Origin: Verrucomicrobiaceae bacterium
GTDB lineage: Bacteria > Verrucomicrobiota > Verrucomicrobiia > Verrucomicrobiales > Verrucomicrobiaceae
Length of the DNA: 64,000 bases
NCBI GenBank assembly: GCA_016713035.1
Contig: JADJPW010000009.1
Coordinates: 62,001-126,000 of the forward strand
Reading direction: 5' to 3'
The notes under the pieces were generated by a model. That model was given only the letters and a program-made list of their open reading frames with translations, did not search any database and was not told the DNA's origin. The position numbers and the translations under genes were made by a program. The first letter of the stretch is position 1, and each line of letters opens with the position of its first letter. Shown here piece after piece: positions 1 to 7,625 of this stretch.

Positions 1-774
1 GCCAAGGCCATGTTCGTCATTCGCGACACGGTGCATGGTGTCGGTCAGTGGACTGGCTCCCGCAAAGAGCATCTTCGAATATTCGTCAGGTAGATTTGAA
101 TCATCAGACGGGAATGCGATGGGCTTCACATTTGCCTTGCTGGATACATGAACATTGAAAAGGAGCGTCGCGCCGTCTTCCGACATTATGGAAGTAAGTC
201 CAGCCATCATGTCCCCAACCATCCGGTTCGCTTCTGCGGGGTCTGCTGAGTCAGTGGATTCTCCATCAGTGATGTGAATGACTGTGGGAGGGAAGGAAGA
301 TGGATGCAGGTTCACCCATGTTTCGATCCATTTTCGTGCCAAGCCAAGCGCCTGACACATTGGCGTTCCACCGCTCGCTTTCGGTTCAAACCACACTGGG
401 AACTTTACCTTCTGGTCAATCAAACCACCGGCTCCATCATCAGTTTTCTTGGTTCGCTCCTCGACCTTGGCAGGCGAGTTGGCCAATGCACTCAATGGGA
501 CAAGCTCCTGTCCTGAGAGGCTGCCGCCATACGCTGAGCCGATTGTTGCTCCGTAGCCGATCACGCCCACATAAAAATAATCACGAACACCGTCGGGACG
601 TGCGCATCTGAGACTCAAGTTCCGAAGAAGATTGTTCACACTGTCTGCCACAGCGTCACACTTCTTCTTCGGCGGATCTGAGCCAGGCATTGCGTCTGCC
701 ATCGAACCCGACTGGTCGATGACGAATATGAAAGCTGTCGGACTCGAACGATTGATCTCGGCTGTGTAGGGCAT
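1..774 (-). CDS. vWA-domain protein, TerY-like (3' end beyond window)
   Basis: The reverse strand is open from an ATG at 774 to the window edge, so the C-terminus is missing. The protein begins MPYTAEINRSSPTAFIFVID and continues QSGSM, giving the DxSxS metal-ion-dependent adhesion site of a von Willebrand factor A domain near residues 19-23. Further on it reads VIHITDGEST, a typical vWA strand with the TDG motif. There is no signal peptide, so it is probably cytoplasmic. This layout fits TerY-like vWA proteins, which act as scaffolds beside kinases and phosphatases; that role is family knowledge, not shown here. A second, different vWA protein lies at 34921-35886. The partner genes of this one would lie left of the window. 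Confidence 0.8.
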   Translation of the reverse strand, partial: MPYTAEINRSSPTAFIFVIDQSGSMADAMPGSDPPKKKCDAVADSVNNLLRNLSLRCARPDGVRDYFYVGVIGYGATIGSAYGGSLSGQELVPLSALANSPAKVEERTKKTDDGAGGLIDQKVKFPVWFEPKASGGTPMCQALGLARKWIETWVNLHPSSFPPTVIHITDGESTDSADPAEANRMVGDMMAGLTSIMSEDGATLLFNVHVSSKANVKPIAFPSDDSNLPDEYSKMLFAGASPLTDTMHRVANDEHGLG

Positions 775-822
775 GGGATGAGTCTGTGGTTTAGAATTGG
801 GAGAACGTGGGTTCAGGTGTCG

Positions 823-836
823 AGGTGTCAACACCT
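823..836. promoter_or_regulatory. small perfect inverted repeat upstream of the vWA gene
   Basis: AGGTGT and ACACCT are separated by two bases, 49 bases upstream of the vWA start codon at 774. It could be an operator for that leftward gene. Nothing else supports this, and short palindromes occur by chance. Confidence 0.25.
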
Positions 837-919
837 AAGACCTGTGTTGATGCGCTGCAATTGCCTATTGGCAGCTTGCGCGTCCGCAGCGCATCGCCGG
901 CATGGGGCGGCACCGATTT

Positions 920-1149
920 GACCCCATGCGCTGGCCGCACGCAAGCAGCGCGAGCCTCTGACGGAGCGTGAGTTGAACATCCTGGGCCTCATCGTTCAGG
1001 GTCGGAGCAATAAGGAAATCGTCACGGAGCTGCACATGAGCGGAGGTCTGGTGAAGAAGGAGATCTCCAGCCTGCTGGCAAAGCTGGGTGCCGCCGACCG
1101 CACGCGTGCTGCCACGCTGGCGATTGAGCGCGGGATCGTGCATCTGTGA
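920..1149 (+). pseudogene. 3' relic of a NarL/LuxR-type response regulator gene
   Basis: From about 920 to the TGA at 1147-1149 one frame encodes a LuxR-type helix-turn-helix: LTERELNILGLIVQGRSNKE, then ...SSLLAKLGAADRTRAATLAIERGIVHL. The ending matches the intact response regulator at 57602-58231 (NGRSNKEIAFLLS and AAIEAVRRGIVHLGD). The receiver domain and start codon are absent, and an in-frame TGA lies just before the preserved stretch (917-919). It is therefore the C-terminal remnant of a response regulator. Together with the palindrome at 823-836 it fills the space between the vWA gene and the PEP-CTERM gene. Confidence 0.75.
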
Positions 1150-1174
1150 TTTGTGGACATTTGGCCACGCGACA
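1149..1174. repeat. 26-base interspersed motif, copy A
   Basis: This stretch starts ATTTGTGGACAT and ends GCGACA. It recurs at 8078-8103 with 24 of 26 bases identical, and its first half ends the direct repeat at 3416-3494. Copy A directly follows the stop codon of the response-regulator relic and precedes the PEP-CTERM gene by 37 bases. It shows the uninterrupted form of the motif, which helps place the left edge of the inserted block at 3494/3495. Confidence 0.6.
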
Positions 1175-1211
1175 AAAATGACGCGATCCTTCAAGATGGA
1201 GGGAAATCGTC

Positions 1212-2156
1212 ATGAAGACTTCCTTCCGCCCCCTCCACTCTCTCGTCGCCGTTGCTTTGCTCTGCTGTGTCGGCCCGGCACCGGCTGCGGTGTTGATCCT
1301 TGAGTCCTTCAACTACTCGGCAGGCTCGGCGAACGGTGTTGCTACCAACGCCACAGGTCTGACGGGAAACTGGACGGCGGGTGCGCAGGGCGGGACATCC
1401 AATGCCACGGCCAACTTTGATGCCACCAGCGTGACGATGGCCGGGCACTTCGCCGCGAGTGGTGGCTCGCTCATCATCACCAACAGCGGGCCGGGTTTCG
1501 GAGAAGGAGGGGCGGCGGCGGCAGTGACCTCCACCATCACGGGCACCAGTCTCTACAGCAGCAGCCTCATGAGCTTCGGGTCCTCCAACGGGAGTTACTT
1601 CAACGACTGGTCGGTGGAGCAGCGGTTCAACACGAGTGCTTCGGGTGGTTACACGACCAGCAGTGGGCGCAACGAAGTTCGGGCTTTCGGTTCCGGTAGC
1701 AGTTCCACTGGCAAAGGCGCGGTCAGCGCGGACGCCAGCGAGGTGGCCCAGAGCACAGGCACCAGTGCCGCAAACACCAACTATCTCCTGGTCACCCGCT
1801 ACATCTTGTCAGGCAGCGACATCACCTCCGCCCAGCTCTTTGCTTTCGATGCCACTTCTTATGCCAGTTATCTGGCCAACGCGACGACGGGCAATGCGGA
1901 CTCCATCCTCGGCACCTATGCCAACTACTCTCTCACGGACACGGCGACACGCAGCCTGAATGACTTCGACTTTCTCCAGTTCACCACCAATGGCGGTCCG
2001 ATCGGCCGCTACGACGATTTCCGCATGGGCACGTCCATTTTGGATGTGGTCAATGTTGGATCTGTGCCGGAGCCATCGCGTGCGATGCTTGGCTTGGTCG
2101 GCATGGTGGGTGTCATGATGCGGCGCAGGAGGCGCTGCGAGACTCAGAGCATCTGA
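1212..2156 (+). CDS. PEP-CTERM sorting-domain protein
   Basis: A 314-residue exported protein. The N-terminus (MKTSFRPLHSLVAVALLCC, then an AxA-like cleavage region at AAVL) is a signal peptide. The middle is rich in Ser, Thr, Gly and Asn with no catalytic motif that I recognise. The end reads VPEPSRA, a hydrophobic stretch and an RRRRR cluster, which is the tripartite PEP-CTERM signal that exosortase recognises for surface anchoring. No exosortase gene is in the window. The stop codon overlaps the start of the GH28 gene by one base (TGATG), so the two are probably co-translated and this protein may belong to the pectin locus. The product is likely a surface or extracellular-matrix protein of unknown ligand. 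Confidence 0.85.
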   Translation: MKTSFRPLHSLVAVALLCCVGPAPAAVLILESFNYSAGSANGVATNATGLTGNWTAGAQGGTSNATANFDATSVTMAGHFAASGGSLIITNSGPGFGEGGAAAAVTSTITGTSLYSSSLMSFGSSNGSYFNDWSVEQRFNTSASGGYTTSSGRNEVRAFGSGSSSTGKGAVSADASEVAQSTGTSAANTNYLLVTRYILSGSDITSAQLFAFDATSYASYLANATTGNADSILGTYANYSLTDTATRSLNDFDFLQFTTNGGPIGRYDDFRMGTSILDVVNVGSVPEPSRAMLGLVGMVGVMMRRRRRCETQSI

Positions 2157-3469
2157 TGAAGCGGCTCTCTCTCCTCCTTGTCGCATTCGGCGCATTGCTG
2201 CCAGTCTGGAGCACGGTCGCGGCTCCCGTCACGGTGAGCACGCCGGTCATTCCAGGGCAGCGTTTCATCGTCACTGACTACGGAGCCGTGGGAGATGGCA
2301 GGACGATGTGCACGGCAGCCATTCGCTCGGCATTCGCAGCGTGTGCGCAGGCAGGCGGCGGACAGGTCGTGCTGCCGAAGGGCGATTTTTTGTGCGGCCC
2401 CATCGAGCTTCCCGCACGCACAGACTTTCATCTCGTGAAAGGTGCGACGTTGCGCATGAGCCACAACCGCCAGGATTTCGCACTGCCAGAGGGCCGGACG
2501 GCGAACTTGATCTACGCCCGTGAAGTCACCGATGTGCAAATCAGCGGCGAGGGCACCATCGACGGACAGGGAAAGCCCTGGTGGGATCGTGTGCGTGAGC
2601 TAGCGAAGCATCCTGATGAGGCGAAAAAAGAGCCGCAGCGCCCGCAACTCATCGTGTTCGACCGCTGCGAACGCGTGAGGCTTGCTGGCGTCACCACGCT
2701 GAATCCACCGAACACACACTGCTCCGTCCGGCGGTGTGTGGATGTCACCGTGGAGGATGTGACGATGACGGCGCCGGATGAATCAGCGAACACGGACGGC
2801 ATCAATCTCAGCGGACGGAATGTCATCATCCGGCGCTGCCACATCGCCACGGGCGATGACAACATCGTTTTTCTCTCCAGCTATCCAGCGAAGGATGAAG
2901 GACCGGGCACGGCGAATGTGCTGGTGTCGGATTGCACGCTTGGGGTGGGGCACGGCATGTCCATCGGCAGCTACACGGGCGGTGGCTTGCGGGACATCAC
3001 GGTGGAAAACGTCACCTTCGACGGCACCACTTCAGGCATTCGCATGAAGGCTGCCCGCGACCGTGGCGGTCTCGTCGAGAACATCACCTTTAGAAATGTA
3101 ACCATGCGAAAGGTGCGCACGCCGATCTTTCTTTCCAGCTACTATCCCAAGGAGCCCAAGCGACCTGATGATGACCGAGGTGAGGGCGTAACGCCGAGAA
3201 CACCCGTTTGGCGGAACATTCAGATCGAAGGCGGCACGATTCAGGATTGCGAAAACTCCATCATCATCTGGGGTCTGCCCGAAAGGCCTTTTGAAGACGT
3301 GAAACTAAAGAATCTGCAAATCACCGCCGAGCGTGGAGCACAGGTCTATCACGCCAAAGGCATACGATTTGAAGGTGTGAGCCTCAACGTCAAGAAAGGA
3401 CCGCCCCTGACTGTGCATCAGGCCGAGGTGACAGGCATGGAAGGCACCCCGCTTCTACCACGGAAGTGA
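2156..3469 (+). CDS. glycoside hydrolase family 28 (polygalacturonase-like)
   Basis: A 437-residue exported enzyme with a signal peptide ending near the AAPV segment. The N-terminal strand FIVTDYGAVGDGRT is the usual opening of the pectin-lyase-fold family. GH28 active-site motifs appear in order: NTDG (about residues 212-215), GDDN (about 232-235), GHGMSIGS (about 264-271) and IRMK (about 295). They supply the aspartates, histidine and Arg/Lys used to cleave alpha-1,4-galacturonan. Length is normal for the family. It lies just downstream of the PEP-CTERM gene and, before the block at 3495-8010 arrived, would have stood directly ahead of the pectinesterase gene at 8133. The last 18 codons are duplicated at 8011-8064. 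Exact substrate (polygalacturonate, rhamnogalacturonan, xylogalacturonan) cannot be told from the motifs. Confidence 0.9.
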   Translation: MKRLSLLLVAFGALLPVWSTVAAPVTVSTPVIPGQRFIVTDYGAVGDGRTMCTAAIRSAFAACAQAGGGQVVLPKGDFLCGPIELPARTDFHLVKGATLRMSHNRQDFALPEGRTANLIYAREVTDVQISGEGTIDGQGKPWWDRVRELAKHPDEAKKEPQRPQLIVFDRCERVRLAGVTTLNPPNTHCSVRRCVDVTVEDVTMTAPDESANTDGINLSGRNVIIRRCHIATGDDNIVFLSSYPAKDEGPGTANVLVSDCTLGVGHGMSIGSYTGGGLRDITVENVTFDGTTSGIRMKAARDRGGLVENITFRNVTMRKVRTPIFLSSYYPKEPKRPDDDRGEGVTPRTPVWRNIQIEGGTIQDCENSIIIWGLPERPFEDVKLKNLQITAERGAQVYHAKGIRFEGVSLNVKKGPPLTVHQAEVTGMEGTPLLPRK

Positions 3470-3494
3470 CCTTGGTCCCTGCATTTGTGGACAT
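3416..3494 (+). repeat. 79-base direct repeat, left copy (candidate attL)
   Basis: This contains the last 18 codons and stop of the GH28 gene plus 25 following bases. It matches 8011-8089 at 77 of 79 positions. After 3494 the two copies diverge. A repeat made from the 3' end of a gene, with the gene left intact, is the usual trace of site-specific integration. Confidence 0.85.
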
Positions 3495-3681
3495 GGTGCC
3501 CGAGGTGCAGCTATTCCCTGGCGAGATCAATCGCGTGAGCCTTTACCGCAAGGAGGTCAAGGTTGGCGAGCGGCTGCAATTCAAGAAGATGGTGCTCTTG
3601 ATGACCGATGGAGTGGCTGAGTTGCAGGAACTCGGCGTGGAGCCCCTGCCGTTCGAAACGATTGGGGGTATGCTCAGCTAG
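3493..3681 (+). CDS. short ORF, possible gene fragment at the left edge of the inserted block
   Basis: An open frame of about 62 codons begins with an ATG spanning the repeat boundary and ends at TAG 3679-3681. It can also be read from a GTG at 3466. The peptide contains VLLMTDGVAELQELGVEPLP, which loosely recalls the TDG(V)xE motif of SpoIIE/PP2C-type phosphatases, but it is far too short for such a domain. It may be the torn 3' end of a longer gene carried in with the block, or not a gene at all. It shares the stretch 3470-3783 with the terminator at 3760-3785; nothing else is visible there. Confidence 0.3.
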   Translation: MVPEVQLFPGEINRVSLYRKEVKVGERLQFKKMVLLMTDGVAELQELGVEPLPFETIGGMLS

Positions 3682-3759
3682 GATAAAGATGTTTTGACAT
3701 TCGGATGCCGGGTGTGTCTATTCCCAGTGTTTCATTCACCATGTGTGAAAGGAGATTTC

Positions 3760-3785
3760 GAGGCCGTCCCGCAAGGGGCGGCCTC
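3760..3785 (-). terminator. hairpin terminator after the DUF3800 pair
   Basis: GAGGCCGTCCC (3760-3770) and GGGGCGGCCTC (3775-3785) pair across a GCAA loop with a single G-T pair. The hairpin begins at the stop codon of the leftward gene (3784-3786). On the reverse strand it is followed by GAAATCTCCTTTC, which is only moderately T-rich. It would stop transcription leaving the island leftward. Confidence 0.6.
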
Positions 3786-4293
3786 AGCCATTTCCAGGCT
3801 GAAACGCCTTCCAGTCACGTTCAAGCTCCTCCTTCTTGCGTTTGTAGATGGGGTAAAAGGCGGTCTTGAGCAGGTAGTAGTCTCGGCGCTCCCAAAGGAT
3901 GACCGCGTAATCATGCTCGTAGAGCCAGAGCACCCAGGACGTCTCACCCCAACGCGTGGTCTGCTGGAAAACACGGATGCCAGGATGCGTCCCTGCGTTC
4001 GCAATTACCCAGGCGATCCAATCCACCCGGCGGCAACGCTCGGGATCAATCGTCCGGTCATCTTCACTCCGGCCGCCGCTCCCCTCCTGCATCATGTGCC
4101 AGAAGGCGAAGTGCTTCCCATGCGTTTCCGGCCGAAACTGGCAGTTCACCAGCTTACCACGGAAAGTAAGCCCGCCTTTCGCAACGGACCGCAGGTAGCG
4201 CTGGTAAATGTCCTCCAGATACACCTTCCAACGGCTGCCAAAGTCAGCACCGGGAAAGTCATCCACTTCGACCAAGTCGGGCGGCTCGCTCAT
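3784..4293 (-). CDS. uncharacterised partner of the DUF3800 protein, possible toxin-like nuclease
   Basis: 169 residues from the ATG at 4293. This start is chosen because it overlaps the DUF3800 stop by four bases (ATGA), the usual sign of coupled translation; a longer reading to 4317 would run into the upstream gene. There is no signal peptide. Conserved-looking blocks are LTFRGKLVNCQFRP, KHFAFWHMMQEG, RRVDWIAWVIANA and, near the end, RRDYYLLKTAFYPIYKRKK. The last block resembles the closing strand of small BECR/RelE-type toxin nucleases, but this is a pattern impression only. I do not recognise a named family. The tight coupling suggests the two products act together. Confidence 0.75.
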   Translation of the reverse strand: MSEPPDLVEVDDFPGADFGSRWKVYLEDIYQRYLRSVAKGGLTFRGKLVNCQFRPETHGKHFAFWHMMQEGSGGRSEDDRTIDPERCRRVDWIAWVIANAGTHPGIRVFQQTTRWGETSWVLWLYEHDYAVILWERRDYYLLKTAFYPIYKRKKEELERDWKAFQPGNG

Positions 4294-5000
4294 ACGCCCG
4301 CCCCGCCCCCTTTCCAAATCAAGAGGTTCACCTTCCTCTCATTGAGCAGCGTCGTCTGCGTCAGGTGCTTGTTCGTCCGCTTCTTCAGCCGGGCGATGAG
4401 CTGCTCCTTGCCTGCATTACCCGAGAGGCCCCGGTTCGCGTAACTCACCGCCCCCACCAGCAGATCTGCCAGTTGCACCAGTTCAGATTCGTGGGAGGCC
4501 ACCACCTGCACCCGCTCGATGATCTTCCGGTCAAAGTCATAGGCGTTGTTGCACAGCACTTCATGCAGCTTCTTCATCTTCCGGGCGCTGTGCGTGTCTT
4601 TCAGGTCGATGTAGATGCGGTGCTTGTTCTCCGGTTTCAGCAGCCCGGAGAGCAACACGAAATACATCTTGTGATACCAGTCATCGTGCGACTGGCCGAA
4701 GCCGTCGTGATTGAGCACACTCTTGTCCGGCACCACCACGGCACGGAAGTGCAGGTCATCGTCATCGAGAAAAAAATCCAGCCAGTCCTGGTAAAACAGC
4801 GCCTTAGCAGGCGACACCTTGCCCCACTTCACCTCAAAGGCAGGCGGTAGCCCATGCCGTGCTTTGATCTCACGCAACCGCTCGCTGATCTCCCGCCGCC
4901 GCTCCATCGGGCACCACACCGTTCCCAGCGTCATCACCTTCTGATGATCATTCAGCAGGTGGCAGCTTTCATCACAGTAAAAGTTCAGCGTCTCACTCAT
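4290..5000 (-). CDS. DUF3800 protein, RNase H-like fold
   Basis: 236 residues, cytoplasmic. The opening NFYCDESC (residues 6-13), the central IDLKDT (about 131-136) and the late ESELVQLADLLVGA (about 170-183) are the three acidic blocks of DUF3800, a family with an RNase H-like fold and putative metal-dependent nuclease function. DUF3800 genes are common in prophages and defence islands. It starts 13 bases beyond the stop of the HsdR fragment (5014-5169) and overlaps the next gene by four bases. All three acidic blocks are present, so it looks active. The biological role of the family is not settled. Confidence 0.85.
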   Translation of the reverse strand: MSETLNFYCDESCHLLNDHQKVMTLGTVWCPMERRREISERLREIKARHGLPPAFEVKWGKVSPAKALFYQDWLDFFLDDDDLHFRAVVVPDKSVLNHDGFGQSHDDWYHKMYFVLLSGLLKPENKHRIYIDLKDTHSARKMKKLHEVLCNNAYDFDRKIIERVQVVASHESELVQLADLLVGAVSYANRGLSGNAGKEQLIARLKKRTNKHLTQTTLLNERKVNLLIWKGGGAGV

Positions 5001-5013
5001 GGGTGTCTCGGGG

Positions 5014-5169
5014 TTAAAAGGGTTCAGATTCCACCAAACTCAACTCCCGCGCCGCCGACGGTTCTGCGGGCGCGAGATGCGGCCCGTGCCCTAGCTCCAG
5101 CGCCTGCGGGACCAGCTCCCCGAACCATTCGAGGGAGGTGTATTCGGCGTTGGATTCGTCAAGGGACAT
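5014..5169 (-). pseudogene. N-terminal fragment of a type I restriction subunit (HsdR)
   Basis: Fifty-one codons from ATG 5169 to TAA at 5014-5016, too short to have been listed as a long ORF. The peptide starts MSLDESNAEYTSLEWFGEL and continues GHGPHLAPAEPSAARE. This is the characteristic N-terminus of HsdR (alpha-helix, then GHGP.IAPGEPAAER), the ATP-dependent motor and nuclease subunit of type I restriction enzymes. After that point the frame drifts and stops; the nuclease and helicase domains are missing. It starts 19 bases after the OLD gene. It cannot restrict DNA. Confidence 0.8.
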
Positions 5170-5188
5170 ATTCGCTTCTTGAAGAAGG

Positions 5189-6952
5189 TTAGAGCGCCTC
5201 GATGGCTGCGATTAGGCGGCCAAAGTCACTGTGCGCCTTCGGCAGTTCAATGGTCGCGGCGATCTTTCGGTGAACGAAAGGCTTCTTTAACGAAGCTGAG
5301 TCATTTTTGCTGTTCGTTAAAAGCTTGCTGCCAATTGCTTTCCGCAACTGGTTAAGGTCATACCCTTTCGTGTAGTCCTTGTCATCGAGACCGCATGTAG
5401 TCATTTCTTTTGCCGCAGCATCTTTATTGTCGGCAGTAATAAGTGCGTATTCCAAATCGGACGTGAAAACGAATGTATTTAAGCCAGCGCCCTTCAACTG
5501 CTTCTCAGCTTCGCTCGCAGCATTTCTGAAGTGTTGCTCATCCTTGTCGAGCGCTGCATCGATAGCGGAGTGGAGCGTAGCCTCGCCAGCAATTGGATAT
5601 CCTGCCGCTTTCGCTCCGACCAGTAGCGCCCTCTGCGTGCTGGTTGTAAGGGAGTCAAAATCAGTCACAACAAGATGAGGAATCTTTGCCTCCTTCCATG
5701 CCCTGATCATGCGCAAAAACGGGGAGAAGTTAGCGTTGCCCGATGCGGATATGACGGAGATTCGATGTGCAGCGTTCCCAAGTTTCTTCTGCAACAAAAC
5801 TTTCAGGACCCTAGAATCTGATTCCCCTTCAACCAAAACAACTTTCTCTGCAAAGAACAACTGCGCGTTCACATCGTCGCTGTAAGCGTCAAACATCTCT
5901 CGCTCCCTTTGTGAACCGACCGAAGGCACAAAAAGAGATGCATGCTGCCCATCCTTTTTTACTAACCCTAGTTTCGTGAATGGAGTTTCGGAAACGATGT
6001 AGGGGCTGTGCGTTGTGACAATGACCCGGAGATTGTTGGACTGTGCAGCCAAAATGTCCTGATAGAGTTCCTTCTGCCTCTGCGGATGCAAGAATGCCTC
6101 AGGCTCTTCGACAGCGAGAATGAATTGAGTGTCTGGATTGACAGCGGCTTTTTGCTCAAGGCGATGTAGCGCAAGAAGCACGCCACTTTGAACACCTGAA
6201 CCCGCCTCCGAGAGGGCAAGCGTTGCATCCTCATTATCTCCAACCTGAAACCCCAATCGAAGGTTGTCGATAATCCACTCTCCAACATTCTGCACATCAA
6301 CATCAAACTTCAGTCCTAATTTGTGCTGTGTCTTGAATCCGAAGTGCTTCTCGATTTCTGGCAGTAGCGCATCGTTGATGTATGGGCTTATCTCACTTGT
6401 AATCTTGTCGCGTATGCCCTTGAGAACTCGATACTCTTTTGGAGTGCCGCCGGCTTTCTGTGGAATCATTTTGGCTAATCCATGTTCTCGAAGCATGCGT
6501 CCAAACAATTTACGAAATTCTTCGGATGATGCGTCTCGAAGGGCCGGGATCAGAATAAATTTGTTATATGCACGTATCTTTGCGAGAATCGCAAGACTTT
6601 GGGGATTCGTTTTGGCGTTGCGCTCAATTTCCTCCAACACTGTAAAAGTCAAATCTGAGCGGACTGTGATGTGCAGCGCCTTTTCCTTACCTCCTGTTTC
6701 GTAATAGACCGTGATTCGGCGCGCTTTCGCATTTACCGGAAACACCGGTAAAAGCCGCTCCGCGAGGTCTGGATGGAGTGTTCCCGCTTCAAGGGCCTCC
6801 TGCGGAAGCTGATTCAAAACAATGTCGATTGCCTTCAGGATTGATGACTTGCCATGATCGTTTTGACCAATCAGGACAGAGGTTGATTCCAGGTCAAATT
6901 TCAGCGACTTGAATGCTTTGATGTGGGCGAGTTCGAATGATTTAATCTTCAT
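5189..6952 (-). CDS. OLD-family ATPase/TOPRIM nuclease
   Basis: 587 residues. The N-terminal ABC/SMC-type ATPase has Walker A GQNDHGKSS (about 29-37), a signature-like LSEAGSGVQSG (about 248-258), Walker B LAVEEPEAFLHP (about 278-289) and a THSPY switch (about 314-318). The C-terminal TOPRIM nuclease has VLVEGESDS (about 372-380) and VVTDFDSL (about 428-435). Together these define overcoming-lysogenization-defect (OLD) nucleases, which cleave or nick DNA in phage defence. The start overlaps the stop of the HsdS relic by four bases, and the HsdR relic follows, so the gene sat inside a type I restriction operon. No UvrD-like GajB follows, so this is not Gabija. Base composition is AT-richer than the neighbours, which suggests transfer. 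The gene looks intact. Confidence 0.9.
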   Translation of the reverse strand: MKIKSFELAHIKAFKSLKFDLESTSVLIGQNDHGKSSILKAIDIVLNQLPQEALEAGTLHPDLAERLLPVFPVNAKARRITVYYETGGKEKALHITVRSDLTFTVLEEIERNAKTNPQSLAILAKIRAYNKFILIPALRDASSEEFRKLFGRMLREHGLAKMIPQKAGGTPKEYRVLKGIRDKITSEISPYINDALLPEIEKHFGFKTQHKLGLKFDVDVQNVGEWIIDNLRLGFQVGDNEDATLALSEAGSGVQSGVLLALHRLEQKAAVNPDTQFILAVEEPEAFLHPQRQKELYQDILAAQSNNLRVIVTTHSPYIVSETPFTKLGLVKKDGQHASLFVPSVGSQREREMFDAYSDDVNAQLFFAEKVVLVEGESDSRVLKVLLQKKLGNAAHRISVISASGNANFSPFLRMIRAWKEAKIPHLVVTDFDSLTTSTQRALLVGAKAAGYPIAGEATLHSAIDAALDKDEQHFRNAASEAEKQLKGAGLNTFVFTSDLEYALITADNKDAAAKEMTTCGLDDKDYTKGYDLNQLRKAIGSKLLTNSKNDSASLKKPFVHRKIAATIELPKAHSDFGRLIAAIEAL

Positions 6953-7038
6953 AAGCGGAGTTCTCCTTTGAGCAGCTTCGGCAGCAGCATGTCGCGCAGG
7001 GTAGTGATGCTGCGGAATTGGTGGCGGTCGGTGGTCAT
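6949..7038 (-). pseudogene. C-terminal fragment of a type I specificity subunit (HsdS)
   Basis: Thirty codons on the reverse strand ending SITTLRDMLLPKLLKGELRL, then TGA. This is the standard closing helix of HsdS, the DNA-recognition subunit of type I restriction-modification enzymes. The two target recognition domains are gone. The ATG at 7038 is internal, not a true start. Its TGA overlaps the OLD start as ATGA, which preserves the original hsdS-OLD junction. On its left the sequence is fused to the end of the PstI-like fragment. Confidence 0.75.
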
Positions 7039-7625
7039 TTGCTTGGCATCGCGTCTGGATATGGCCCGAGGAAGCGACCTCCGTTAAAGTGGATCATGTG
7101 ATCGGGGTCTTCGGCGAACCACACCTCGGATTCCCAGGCGATCTCTGAGCCGAAGGTTTGCATGGCGCGGCGGTTCTCGAAGGCGGTGACGAAGACGAGA
7201 TGCGCATCGGACCCGGCAAACAAATTCTGGAGTTCCTGGCGGCGCTTTTCATCCACTGGTCCGCCTTTGATCACGGGTTCGACGAGTAGAAGTCGGTTCT
7301 TGGTCTCGTGGTGGATCATGACACCAGGAAGTTTGGCGGAGGAATCCAAGGTGACGCCGAGCGCGGCCAAGGCGTTTGAATCGAGATTGACCTCACCTTG
7401 CTCGCTATCGCAGATGCCGAGGATAGCCGCTCCTGGAGCCCATCGGGCGCAAAACACCTCAATGATAGCTTTGACCAGTAGCCCCCAACGACTCTGTGAA
7501 GTGGAGCAAGCAGCAGGCTTGCTTGGCCCAAACATGGAGGCCATGAAGTCCGCCGTCGGCTTCGCCGTGAGGAACTGTCCAAGTTCCTCTTGTCGGGATC
7601 TTCCGTTGGTTGTGCTGGCGGTCAT
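7035..7625 (-). pseudogene. in-frame fusion of a PstI-like methyltransferase head and BsuBI/PstI restriction-enzyme tail
   Basis: 196 codons from ATG 7625. Residues 1-30 include RQEELGQFLTAKPTADFMAS, the opening of Eco57I/PstI-type N6-adenine methyltransferases, before the SAM-binding motif. At about residue 35 the sequence switches to the C-terminal domain of BsuBI/PstI restriction endonucleases: a helix, then ICDSEQGEVNLD, KLPGVMI, LLVEPV, LVFVTAFENRRAM and MIHFNGGRFLGPY. Most of the methyltransferase and the N-terminal half of the endonuclease are missing, apparently by one deletion between adjacent genes. The active-site region reads LPG where family members as I recall them have LPD, one GAT-to-GGT change. 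Neither activity is expected. Confidence 0.75.

Noticed and set aside
5189..6952. Gabija system (GajA-like)
   Set aside because: The OLD-type ATPase/TOPRIM protein fits GajA broadly, but no UvrD/PcrA-like GajB gene is adjacent.
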